Of a stretch of DNA of 9,203 bases, positions 1 to 5,782 are shown in pieces. The translations under genes were made by a program, and so were the position numbers. The first letter of the stretch is position 1. Each line of letters begins with the position of its first letter. A model generated the notes under the pieces. It searched no databases, was not told the DNA's origin, and saw only the letters and a program-made list of their open reading frames with translations. The DNA is from Chloroflexota bacterium (GTDB lineage: Bacteria; Chloroflexota; Chloroflexia; QHBQ01; JADMIH01), in the NCBI GenBank assembly GCA_015478675.1, contig JADMIH010000155.1, positions 1-9,203 on the forward strand, in the 5' to 3' direction.

Positions 1-2
1 AC

Positions 3-65
3 GAGGTGCTCCTCGGCTTGTTAGGTGTGCAAAGCTATCAGGTTACGTATGGCGTCAGACCTTAG
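3..65 (+). CDS. Possible C-terminal tail of a gene entering from the left edge
   Basis: A reading frame open from the left edge ends at a TAG at 63-65 and gives a protein-like tail, EVLLGLLGVQSYQVTYGVRP. The Leu/Gly/Val-rich composition followed by an aromatic YQVTYG stretch loosely resembles the end of a rhodanese-like domain, but 20 residues are too few to assign a family. A second plus-strand frame is also open from the edge, to the stop at 74-76, so the choice of frame is not certain. The stem-loop at 78-115 would lie just past the stop, as expected for a gene end. This is a weak call; the sequence left of the window would settle it. Confidence 0.25.
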   Translation, partial: EVLLGLLGVQSYQVTYGVRP

Positions 66-77
66 GAGCCGGTTAGC

Positions 78-115
78 GGCTGAAGCTGTAGACGGTACTA
101 GCCGCAGCTTCAGCC
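78..115. repeat. Stem-loop with perfect 11-bp arms
   Basis: GGCTGAAGCTG at 78-88 is the exact reverse complement of CAGCTTCAGCC at 105-115, with a 16-nt loop. No T-run follows on the plus strand, so it is not a standard intrinsic terminator. It could stabilise or process the 3' end of a transcript entering from the left. It directly abuts the palindromic element that starts at 119. Confidence 0.5.
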
Positions 116-118
116 AAG

Positions 119-198
119 CTGTTAGGGAATAGAGAGGATTCGGGGAGACCCCAAACCCCGGCAGGGGAGCGCCCCTCCACTCCCTCTTTCCCTAACAG
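119..198. repeat. 80-bp palindromic intergenic element with 11-bp terminal inverted repeats
   Basis: CTGTTAGGGAA at 119-129 is the exact reverse complement of TTCCCTAACAG at 188-198. The complementarity continues imperfectly inward (GAGAGGA against TCCACTCCCTC). The core, about 137-171, is a series of short C/G hairpins: GGGGAGACCCC, CCCCGGCAGGGG and AGGGGAGCGCCCCT. The core motif ACCCCAAACCCC and the right-hand motif CCCCTCCAC recur in the repeat near 3231-3328, so the two belong to one loose family. No transposase is present. It resembles a REP- or MITE-type non-autonomous repeat. It lies downstream of the histidine kinase gene, where it could also act as a transcript-end structure. Confidence 0.6.
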
Positions 199-319
199 GC
201 GTCCTGATCCTGCACTAGCGACGACCTGGCGCAGGAGTAATACACCCCAGGCTGGATGCTGGGCGGCACCCGCCGGGCGTAGCACTGCTGCCTCTCTGGA
301 GCTTATTGTTAGATAGTCT

Positions 320-2323
320 TTAGGTGACGGGCAGCTTATCCACAGGCGCTTTGTCGGAGTTTTGCAGGCCGCTCTCCTCACTGTCAAGCGCCAGAATGGG
401 CAGGGTGAAGGCGAAGGTAGCGCCCGCGCAGGGTTTGCTTTCCACCCATATACGGCCACCCTGAGCTTCTACCAGCGCTTTGGCAATCGCCAGCCCCAGC
501 CCGGTACCCACGCCGCTATCGCCCTGCCCATTGTCAACCCGGTAGAACTTGTCAAAAAGGTGCGGCAGATACTCGGGCGCGATCCCGATGCCATTATCTA
601 CTACGCTGATAATTGCATGCTGCCCCCCCGAATACGCCCCTGTTACGCTGATCACATCCGCCCCTGAATATTTGGCGGCGTTCTGCAACAGATTCACCAC
701 CACTTGCTCCACGCGGCGTGGGTCGGCCTGCACCATTGGCAGCCCCTCGCCAAGCTCGCAGTCGAACTTCATCTGAGGGTAGTGTTTGCTGACCCGCTCT
801 ACTACCCCTTTGCAGAAGTGCCAGAGCAAGATAGGCTCTGGCACTATGGGCAGCCTGCCCGCATCGATCCGCGACATCTCAAGAAGGTTCTCTACAAGGT
901 CGGTCAGCTTATCGCTCTCGTCCGCTATGATAGAGAGGAACTCATCACGGGTCTGCTCGTCCCAGTGTCCGTCGTCGCCCATGAGGGTGCGTGAATAGCC
1001 TTTGATCGAGGCAAGAGGCGTGCGAAGCTCATGCGAGACCATTGAGACGAAATCATCTTTGAGCCTGTTGGTCTCGCGCAGAGCGGTGGTTTCGGCAGTC
1101 TCTTTAATAAGGCGCACATTTTCTATAGCCACCGCCAGCTGATCGGCCACACCTTTCAATATCTGCGCTTCTTCCTCGTTGAAGGCGTGTGGCAAATCGC
1201 TCCCCAGCGCCAGTACCCCCAACTGCCGGTCGCCGAGGCGAATTGAGACTAGCAATAGCGAGAAGACGCCGCGTTCCGCGAGAAAGATGAGGGCGGGAGC
1301 AGTGGCGAGGCGAGTATCATCGCAAATAAAGGTGTCGGCTGAACCCAGCATCTCAAGCTCAGCTTCAAGCTCCTTGCTGTCAAGCCGAGCCATTGCATTC
1401 TCTGAGCCGGTGATCGGCTGCGAAAAGACTGTATTGCTCAACTCTCCTATCTCTTCGTCGTACAAAGAGATAGAGGCGCCGCTATGTTTGACTATACGCT
1501 CTATACCATGCAGAGCAGTCTGGAAAACGCGGTTGAGATTGAGCGACGAGCTATTTATCGAGCGAGCAAGCTGGTTGAGCACCTCAAGGCGGTCGGCTTT
1601 ACGTTGTGTATCTATCAGCAGCGCGGCATTCTCGCGGCGCTGCCTGAGAATGCGCTGTGAGGCTGTGCGTACAATGGTAAACAAGGATATATAAAGGAAG
1701 AGGAAGCCGAAGGCTATACTGGTCCATAGATACTCGCTGGTGATTGTGAGGCCATCTCTGAGGTCTCCTATATCAAAGTAGCCCTCGTAAGCACCGCTGA
1801 TTCCGTTCTGACCTGGCAGTTGGAGGGGAGTGTAAACCTCCAGCAATTCAGTGAAGCCTCCATAGCCACGCTCATCCACATTCTCGGTTTTCGTCAGGTC
1901 AGAAATATCACCCACCACCTGGCCGCTAAAGGCAGCAGCAAGCTCGTCTGTGATGGGGAAGTTCCTCCCCACCAGCTTTGCATCATCCGAGTAAATCACC
2001 ATCCCATCTTTATTCCACAGCTTGACGCGCACGAGACCGGAGCCGCCGAGGGTTCCCAGCGCGCTGTCAAAAGTTTTGTATGCTTTGCTGGCGCTGCAAG
2101 CCTCCGGCGTCAACCCTCTCGCACAGATGCCGTTCGCAAGGATATTTGCGGTGAGGAACGGCCCCGCCACAGGGGGCATTAAGAAAGCAACGGTATTCTT
2201 CTCCTGCTCGATTGCCTGCCGCTGCAAGTAATCGGTCAGGCCCCAGCCCAGAAGCGCGCCTATCACTATGAAAAGCACAAGGCTTATGATGGAGAATCTT
2301 TGTAGCAGCGACAATCTGGACAT
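320..2323 (-). CDS. Membrane sensor histidine kinase (Cache-like sensor, GAF, HisKA, HATPase)
   Basis: A 667-residue sensor kinase of a two-component system; it autophosphorylates on histidine and passes the phosphate to a response regulator, most likely the one encoded just upstream. A membrane helix at about 11-30 is followed by an extracytoplasmic region (about 31-198) with Cache-like features, and a second helix at about 199-219. A short coiled linker leads to a GAF-like domain (about 245-405). The HisKA H-box SHELRTP has the phosphorylated histidine at 431. The ATPase domain shows the N-box (N544, N548), the G1 box VVDNGIGIA (574-582), the F-box LFDKFYRVD (589-597) and the G2 box GTGLGLAIAK (606-615), all intact. 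Two cysteines (67 and 76) lie in the external domain. The start follows the regulator's stop by 6 bp without a clear Shine-Dalgarno, so translational coupling is likely. The ligand cannot be told from sequence. Confidence 0.93.
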   Translation of the reverse strand: MSRLSLLQRFSIISLVLFIVIGALLGWGLTDYLQRQAIEQEKNTVAFLMPPVAGPFLTANILANGICARGLTPEACSASKAYKTFDSALGTLGGSGLVRVKLWNKDGMVIYSDDAKLVGRNFPITDELAAAFSGQVVGDISDLTKTENVDERGYGGFTELLEVYTPLQLPGQNGISGAYEGYFDIGDLRDGLTITSEYLWTSIAFGFLFLYISLFTIVRTASQRILRQRRENAALLIDTQRKADRLEVLNQLARSINSSSLNLNRVFQTALHGIERIVKHSGASISLYDEEIGELSNTVFSQPITGSENAMARLDSKELEAELEMLGSADTFICDDTRLATAPALIFLAERGVFSLLLVSIRLGDRQLGVLALGSDLPHAFNEEEAQILKGVADQLAVAIENVRLIKETAETTALRETNRLKDDFVSMVSHELRTPLASIKGYSRTLMGDDGHWDEQTRDEFLSIIADESDKLTDLVENLLEMSRIDAGRLPIVPEPILLWHFCKGVVERVSKHYPQMKFDCELGEGLPMVQADPRRVEQVVVNLLQNAAKYSGADVISVTGAYSGGQHAIISVVDNGIGIAPEYLPHLFDKFYRVDNGQGDSGVGTGLGLAIAKALVEAQGGRIWVESKPCAGATFAFTLPILALDSEESGLQNSDKAPVDKLPVT

Positions 2324-2329
2324 AACGTG

Positions 2330-3037
2330 CTAGAGTTGAGGCTTCGGCGTCTGAAAGCGGTATCCAAAGCCAGGTTCAGAAAGAATGTACTGAGGGTTAG
2401 AAGGGTCCTTCTCAACTTTCTGGCGCAACGAGCGGATATAAACCCAGAGATAGCCGCTTTCATCCCTGTACTCAGGACCCCACACCTTCGATAGCAGATC
2501 GGCGTTCGGTATCACTTTGCCTGCTTGCTGGGCAAGCTGTTGGAGCAGCTTGTATTCGGTGGGTGTTAGCTTTACTACTTCGCCGGCGCGCTCAACGCGG
2601 CGGTGGACGAAATCTATCTTCAAGTCGCCCGCCTCAAGCACAGGCTGCTCTTGACCGGGAGTGGCTGTATGAGTGCGCCGCAAGAGAGCACGCACGCGGG
2701 CCACAAGCTCATCAGGATCGAACGGCTTTGTCATATAGTCATCCGCGCCGATTTCCAGGCCGTGCACCTTCTGCGCTTGCGAACTCAGCGCCGTCAGCAG
2801 GATTATCGGCACGTCCGAGGTCTCTCGGATGCGTTGCGTGAGGGTGAGGCCGTCCACTCCGGGCATGGTTATATCCAACACGATCGCGCTCGCAGGCTCC
2901 GCGTCAAGCTGGTCGAGGGCGGCGGCGGCGTGGCTGGCTGTATTGACCTGGAAGCCTGCCCGCTCCAGGTTCACCCTGACGAGGCGCAGAAGCCGAGGGT
3001 CGTCGTCAACTACAAGGATACTGGTCTTTGGCTGCAT
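2330..3037 (-). CDS. OmpR/PhoB-family response regulator
   Basis: A 235-residue DNA-binding response regulator. The receiver domain (about 5-120) has the acidic pocket D11-D13, the phosphoacceptor D55 in VLDITMPG, T82 and K104 in the TKPF motif, all as expected. A linker (about 121-132) leads to a winged-helix output domain (about 133-230). Its sequence, from LTPTEYKLL to the stretch around VWGPEYRDESGYLWVYIRSL and EPGFGYRF, is close to the KdpE type. It is the first gene of the operon with the histidine kinase 6 bp downstream. The start at 3037 is supported by an in-frame TGA four codons upstream; the ribosome binding site is weak. A sigma70-like promoter lies about 70 bp upstream. The family bends DNA by binding direct repeats spaced 11 bp apart, which matters for the repeats at 3387-3437 and 9156-9177. 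The kinase next door is not KdpD-like, so its targets are unknown. Confidence 0.95.
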   Translation of the reverse strand: MQPKTSILVVDDDPRLLRLVRVNLERAGFQVNTASHAAAALDQLDAEPASAIVLDITMPGVDGLTLTQRIRETSDVPIILLTALSSQAQKVHGLEIGADDYMTKPFDPDELVARVRALLRRTHTATPGQEQPVLEAGDLKIDFVHRRVERAGEVVKLTPTEYKLLQQLAQQAGKVIPNADLLSKVWGPEYRDESGYLWVYIRSLRQKVEKDPSNPQYILSEPGFGYRFQTPKPQL

Positions 3038-3105
3038 AGTTATGGGTCAACTAGTAAAGAGTAGGCCGCAGGAATCTCTCTCGTCACGCAAGGATACCAT
3101 ACTAA

Positions 3106-3134
3106 ATAATACAACGGAGGTAACAGTTGCGCAA
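3106..3134 (-). promoter_or_regulatory. Predicted sigma70 promoter of the response regulator-kinase operon
   Basis: Reading the minus strand, TTGCGC (3129-3134) and TATTAT (3106-3111) are separated by 17 bp. The -10 matches the consensus at five of six positions; the -35 keeps only the leading TTG plus one other match. The predicted start would be near 3099, giving a leader of about 60 nt before the ATG at 3037. One isolated TTCAG half-site lies upstream at 3156-3160. Confidence 0.5.
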
Positions 3135-3230
3135 AATAGACGCACGTTGTAAGCGTTCAGAGGAGTTGGGGTGTAGCAATCTTCAAGGAGTAGCTGTGGA
3201 GGCGTACCCTCACCTACCCTTACGTACCTT

Positions 3231-3328
3231 CACCCCAAACCCCTTCTCCCTTCATGGGAGAGGGGACTTTATTGCTGGGGAGTATATCTCCCATGAAGGG
3301 AGAAGGGGCCAGGCCAGCCCCTCCACCC
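3231..3328. repeat. MITE-like repeat with perfect 22-bp inverted arms
   Basis: Positions 3240-3261 and 3287-3308 are exact reverse complements over 22 nt, with a 25-nt loop. Each arm also contains its own small palindrome (TCTCCC-TTCAT-GGGAGA on the left), so the element can fold as one long hairpin or as two small ones. The left flank CACCCCAAACCCC and the right flank CCCCTCCACCC match motifs of the element at 119-198. No coding gene fits here. The region just to the left (about 3203-3235) is a run of similar ACCCT/ACCTT words, which may be part of the same repeat. It separates the regulator promoter from the sigma-factor promoter region. Confidence 0.7.
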
Positions 3329-3386
3329 TAAATCTGAACACTTACCTGGCGTTTCACGCTTCACGAGTTCGCTGCTCTCAAGATTC

Positions 3387-3405
3387 CTTAAGGCCATCTT
3401 AAGGC
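3387..3405 (+). promoter_or_regulatory. Candidate response-regulator operator: CTTAAG-N5-CTTAAG
   Basis: CTTAAGGC occurs at 3387-3394 and again at 3398-3405, exactly 11 bp apart and in the same orientation; because CTTAAG is self-complementary the site is also an inverted repeat. The 11-bp direct-repeat geometry is the hallmark of OmpR/PhoB-family operators, and the pattern fits the YTTAAK-N5-YTTAAK form known for PmrA in proteobacteria. It lies about 60 bp upstream of the likely transcription start of the sigma-factor gene. A third, single CTTAAG lies at 3488-3493. Binding by the neighbouring regulator is inferred, not shown. Confidence 0.5.
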
Positions 3406-3415
3406 GGCCCCTTGC

Positions 3416-3451
3416 ACTTTCAGGCGCTTTTCAGGTGCATGCCGCTAATAT
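3416..3451 (+). promoter_or_regulatory. Candidate activator-dependent promoter of the sigma-factor gene
   Basis: Two 11-bp units, ACTTTCAGGCG (3416-3426) and CTTTTCAGGTG (3427-3437), form a direct repeat with the core TTTCAGG. A -10-like TAATAT lies at 3446-3451. No acceptable -35 hexamer exists at 16-18 bp from that -10; the repeat occupies its place. This layout, a direct repeat replacing the -35 just upstream of the -10, is the known organisation of PhoB-activated promoters. The predicted start near 3458 would give a 5' leader of about 58 nt. The same TTCAG core at 11-bp spacing recurs at 9156-9177. Confidence 0.45.
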
Positions 3452-3515
3452 ACAAACGACCCGGCGCACTCAGACCAACTAACCAGCCTTAAGAGCGTGA
3501 GAAAGCAGTATTGAC

Positions 3516-4154
3516 ATGAATACAACTTCTGTTACAAACCCGCTACATATCGGTACATTGTCGGTGCCAGTCACCGGTGGCCCGACAAAGACCTTTATCC
3601 AATCGATAAGTGTAATCAGCGCGCAGGAGCGCAAATGCGCTCTGCAAGAGATATACGATGCCCACATTGAGCAGATTTATAAGTTCATCTACTTTAAGGT
3701 GGGCAACCGCGAAGATGCTGAAGATATCACGTCCCAGGTCTTTATCAAGGCATCCAACTCCCTCGATGTGACACAGGCTGAGCATACGCGACTGGCATGG
3801 CTCTACCAGGTGGCACGCACAAGTATAACCGATCACTGGCGGAGCTACTACAGGGGGCCTGTCACCAGCCTGGAAGAGCTGGAAGAGCACAGGGCAGCCA
3901 ACCTGGCCGACAAGCCTTTGCGCCTGAGCAACGACGACATAGAAGAAACCAACCTCGCGGGCGAGAAGATACGCGCCATACTGGAGATGCTCCCCCAGAA
4001 CTACCGGCGCGTACTGCAACTCCGCTTCCTGGAAGGCTGCTCGCTCAGAGAGACGGCGCAAGCCATGCAGATCACCGAGTCGAACGCTAAAGTGATGCAG
4101 CACCGCGCGCTCCAGAAAGCAGTAAAGCTAGGGGCGCACCTTGTAGCCGCGTAA
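3516..4154 (+). CDS. ECF-type sigma-70 family RNA polymerase sigma factor
   Basis: A 212-residue alternative sigma factor that would direct RNA polymerase to a specific promoter set. Region 2 spans about 47-110 (YDAHIEQIYKFIYF, then the acidic REDAEDITSQVF, then the AWLYQVARTSITDHWR segment expected to contact the -10). A linker of about 45 residues leads to region 4 (about 150-205), with LPQNYRRVLQLRFLEGCSLRETA and the helix-turn-helix ending in ITESNAKVMQHRALQ. There is an N-terminal extension of about 40 residues, rich in Thr/Ser/Val, before region 2; a shorter form is possible but no better start is visible. A weak Shine-Dalgarno (GAGAAAG, 3499-3505) precedes the ATG. No anti-sigma gene is adjacent: the gene stands alone between its promoter and a strong terminator. 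Control may thus be transcriptional, through the operator-like repeats upstream. Confidence 0.92.
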   Translation: MNTTSVTNPLHIGTLSVPVTGGPTKTFIQSISVISAQERKCALQEIYDAHIEQIYKFIYFKVGNREDAEDITSQVFIKASNSLDVTQAEHTRLAWLYQVARTSITDHWRSYYRGPVTSLEELEEHRAANLADKPLRLSNDDIEETNLAGEKIRAILEMLPQNYRRVLQLRFLEGCSLRETAQAMQITESNAKVMQHRALQKAVKLGAHLVAA

Positions 4155-4172
4155 GAAGGGGTTCGCCCCTTC
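4155..4172 (+). other. UUCG-capped hairpin directly after the sigma-factor stop codon
   Basis: GAAGGGG, loop TTCG, CCCCTTC forms a 7-bp stem capped by a TTCG tetraloop, one of the most stable RNA loop types. It starts at the base after the TAA. No T-run follows, so by itself it is not a terminator; it probably protects the 3' end of the mRNA or cooperates with the terminator 25 bp downstream. Confidence 0.55.
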
Positions 4173-4196
4173 CGAGGTAGAGGGAACAAAGGAGAT

Positions 4197-4243
4197 AAAA
4201 CAAGGCAATAACCTGGCTTTGCGCCAGGTTATTGCCTTGTTTT
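4197..4243. terminator. Rho-independent terminator with perfect 21-bp stem
   Basis: Positions 4197-4217 and 4223-4243 are exact reverse complements over 21 bp, with the 5-nt loop TTTGC. The stem begins AAAACAAGG and ends CCTTGTTTT, so it has a T-run on either strand and can work in both directions. It closes the sigma-factor transcript and isolates the osmoprotectant operon. The stem ends match those of the terminator at 8413-8462. Confidence 0.93.
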
Positions 4244-4379
4244 CAAGAACGAAAGCCCCTACCCACGAGAGGCGAGAGGTTGATTAATAATAGACCCGGG
4301 AGAGGGCTTCCTTCGCTTACAGCACCAACCCTTGCTGGCGCACATGCGTAGCTCTGTAGAGCGGTGAATGAGAATTTCC

Positions 4380-4407
4380 TTGACTAAAATAGAACAAGTG
4401 TTATAAT
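4380..4407 (+). promoter_or_regulatory. Strong extended -10 sigma70 promoter for the osmoprotectant operon
   Basis: TTGACT (4380-4385) and a consensus TATAAT (4402-4407) are 16 bp apart, and TG at 4399-4400 gives the extended -10 form TGnTATAAT. It is the best promoter in the window. No gene starts directly behind it; the next plus-strand start is the lipoprotein ATG at 4635, so it most likely drives the ABC operon through a leader of about 220 nt. A small independent RNA is an alternative. Confidence 0.75.
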
Positions 4408-4413
4408 CAGCGT

Positions 4414-4634
4414 GCGAAATGGTCGTCTGCCAGGATTTGTTCAATCCTCATAGTGGGTGGCGGATGGCATGGGAGCGCGGCTGTCTGAGACACCACACTT
4501 ACATACAAAAATCTCTTGCGTCCCTTTGATCCGTATTATGTAGGGCACAGTGAGCCGAGATACGGGATGCAAGGTCGCGCAAATCCTACGTGCAACTACT
4601 TTCGTACGCAAACCATCAGGAGGAAAACCGAATC
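4414..4634 (+). promoter_or_regulatory. Structured untranslated leader of the osmoprotectant operon
   Basis: About 220 nt lie between the predicted transcription start and the lipoprotein ATG, with no convincing small ORF. Local pairings are visible: AGGATT/AATCCT around 4432-4448, enclosed by TCTGCCA (from 4426) with TGGCGGA (about 4456-4464) allowing one wobble pair; and an ATCC-GTAT / ATACGGGAT arm pair at 4529-4568 closing over a GGC/GCC inner stem. The Shine-Dalgarno AGGAGG is at 4618-4623. I could not match it to a known riboswitch class. It may be a regulatory leader, or a long 5' UTR with a further undetected promoter inside. Confidence 0.4.
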
Positions 4635-5735
4635 ATGAAGAAGAAACTTATTGGAGCACTGGCACTGCTCCTGCTGGGCACAACGCTCGCGGCATGCGGC
4701 GCGACCGCAACCCCCACAACAGGCACGACGGGCGCAACAGGAAGCAGTACGACGCCTGCCATTGTGGAGCCGGGCAGGACACCCACCACCGACATCACAG
4801 GAGGCGACACCACACCCACCACCGACATCACAGGCACGGCAATGACACCGACCACGATGATGTCAGATACTACACCTACAGCGAGCAGCACTGGCAACAC
4901 GGCAGGCAAACGCAAGGTGGTGGTTAGCTCCAAAAACTTCACAGAAGAGTATATAATCGGCGAGATGTACGCCCTCGTCCTTGAGCAAGCAGGCGTGCCC
5001 GTTGACCGCAAGCTAAACCTGGGTACCACAGAGATAGCGCAAGTTGCTCTCCTCAAAGGCGGCGGCAACGGCGGCATAGACCTGTACCCTGAATACACAG
5101 GCACGGGGCTTATCAATGTGCTCAAGGCTAGCCCTATCTCCGACCCCCAGCAAGCCTATGACGCTGTGAAGAAGGGTTATGAAGAGCAGTTCAAGCTCAC
5201 ATGGCTTGACAGAACGCCCATGAACGACACGCAGGCTATGGCTACAACACAGGATGTCTCTACTCAGAAGGGCATTAAGAGCATAGCGGACGCCTGCGCA
5301 AAGGCGGGGGACCTGACGATTGCCGCAGGCGCTGACTTTAAGGATCGCGCCGACGCGCTCCCCGCCTTACAGAAGATCTACGGCGCTTGCAACTTCAAGG
5401 ATATAAAGATTGTAGAGCCAAACCTGCGCTACAAGGCGCTTCTCAACAAGGACGTTGATCTGACGCTCGCTTACGGCACCGATGGCGAGATTTCGGGCAA
5501 CAACCTCGTGTTGTTGCAAGACCCCAAGAACTGGGGGCCACCAGATAATGTAGCACCCGTCGTGCGTGACGACGTGCTGGCGATGTATCCGGAGATTGCT
5601 CCGGCCCTCAACGCTGTTGACGCCAAAATTACCAACTCGGAGATCTCTGCGCTCAACTGGGAAGTGGCGGGCAAAGGCCGCGAATACGCCGACGTAGCCA
5701 AGGAGTGGCTACAGAAGCAAGGGTTGCTCAAGTAG
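4635..5735 (+). CDS. Osmoprotectant ABC transporter substrate-binding lipoprotein (OpuBC/OpuCC/OsmF type)
   Basis: A 366-residue lipid-anchored receptor that captures a quaternary-amine compatible solute (glycine betaine, choline or carnitine type) and delivers it to the permeases encoded downstream. A lipoprotein signal MKKKLIGALALLLLGTTLAAC places the lipidated cysteine at 21. Residues 22-90 are a low-complexity Thr/Gly/Pro tether. The binding domain (about 93-366) shows family marks: SSKNFTEEYIIGEMYALVLE (98-117), DLYPEYTGTGL (149-159), NDTQAMATT (197-205), NLRYKALLNKDVDLTLAYGTDGEI (263-286) and NWGPPDNVAPVVRDDVL (299-315). Cys221 and Cys252 could form a disulfide. The ATG at 4635 is chosen over an in-frame start at 4590 because AGGAGG lies 11 bp upstream and the signal peptide begins there. 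It is the first gene of the operon. The exact substrate is not readable. Confidence 0.93.
   Translation: MKKKLIGALALLLLGTTLAACGATATPTTGTTGATGSSTTPAIVEPGRTPTTDITGGDTTPTTDITGTAMTPTTMMSDTTPTASSTGNTAGKRKVVVSSKNFTEEYIIGEMYALVLEQAGVPVDRKLNLGTTEIAQVALLKGGGNGGIDLYPEYTGTGLINVLKASPISDPQQAYDAVKKGYEEQFKLTWLDRTPMNDTQAMATTQDVSTQKGIKSIADACAKAGDLTIAAGADFKDRADALPALQKIYGACNFKDIKIVEPNLRYKALLNKDVDLTLAYGTDGEISGNNLVLLQDPKNWGPPDNVAPVVRDDVLAMYPEIAPALNAVDAKITNSEISALNWEVAGKGREYADVAKEWLQKQGLLK
4779..4862 (+). repeat. In-frame 33-bp repeats coding the lipoprotein tether
   Basis: A 23-nt sequence at 4779-4801 recurs identically at 4812-4834, 33 bp (11 codons) later, and a diverged third unit starts at 4845. The protein shows TPTTDITG at residues 49 and 60 and TPTT at 71. 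The whole tether is made of ACC/ACA/ACG-rich codons. Slippage or unequal crossover here would change the tether length in steps of 11 residues without disturbing the frame. Confidence 0.8.
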
Positions 5736-5782
5736 ATTTTTCTATTACAGCTTCCGGGTGCTCAGGATTAGCAGATACAAAG

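Noticed and set aside
73..459. Minus-strand ORF of 128 codons at the end of the kinase gene
   Set aside because: It reads an alternative frame of the kinase C-terminus and then the palindromic repeat; no start signal or domain is visible.
3203..3330. CRISPR-like or tandem-repeat array
   Set aside because: The repeated words are short, irregular and lack spacers of even length; the region is explained by an inverted-repeat element.
3127..3402. Plus-strand ORF of 91 codons with GGAGG before a TTG start
   Set aside because: It overlaps the regulator promoter, runs straight through the palindromic repeat, and its product has no recognisable fold or domain. The Shine-Dalgarno-like GGAGG is probably chance.
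3543..4103. Long minus-strand ORF (186 codons) opposite the sigma gene
   Set aside because: It is the antisense shadow of a well-supported sigma factor; its translation has no family features and its start would lie within the sigma gene.
4433..4447. GGATT-TGTTC-AATCC hairpin resembling a tRNA T-arm
   Set aside because: The loop has 5 nt instead of 7, and no acceptor, D or anticodon arms can be built around it.
4414..4634. Known cyclic di-AMP (ydaO-type) riboswitch
   Set aside because: The context is suitable, but I could not align the conserved blocks of that class with this leader.
4550..4927. Plus-strand ORF of 125 codons overlapping the leader and the start of the receptor gene
   Set aside because: Its His/Arg-rich product is a frame-shifted reading of the Thr-rich tether; no ribosome binding site supports it.
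4616..5125. Minus-strand ORF (169 codons) opposite the receptor gene
   Set aside because: Its Val/Pro-rich repeats are just the complement of the Thr-rich tether coding sequence; the plus-strand gene is clear.
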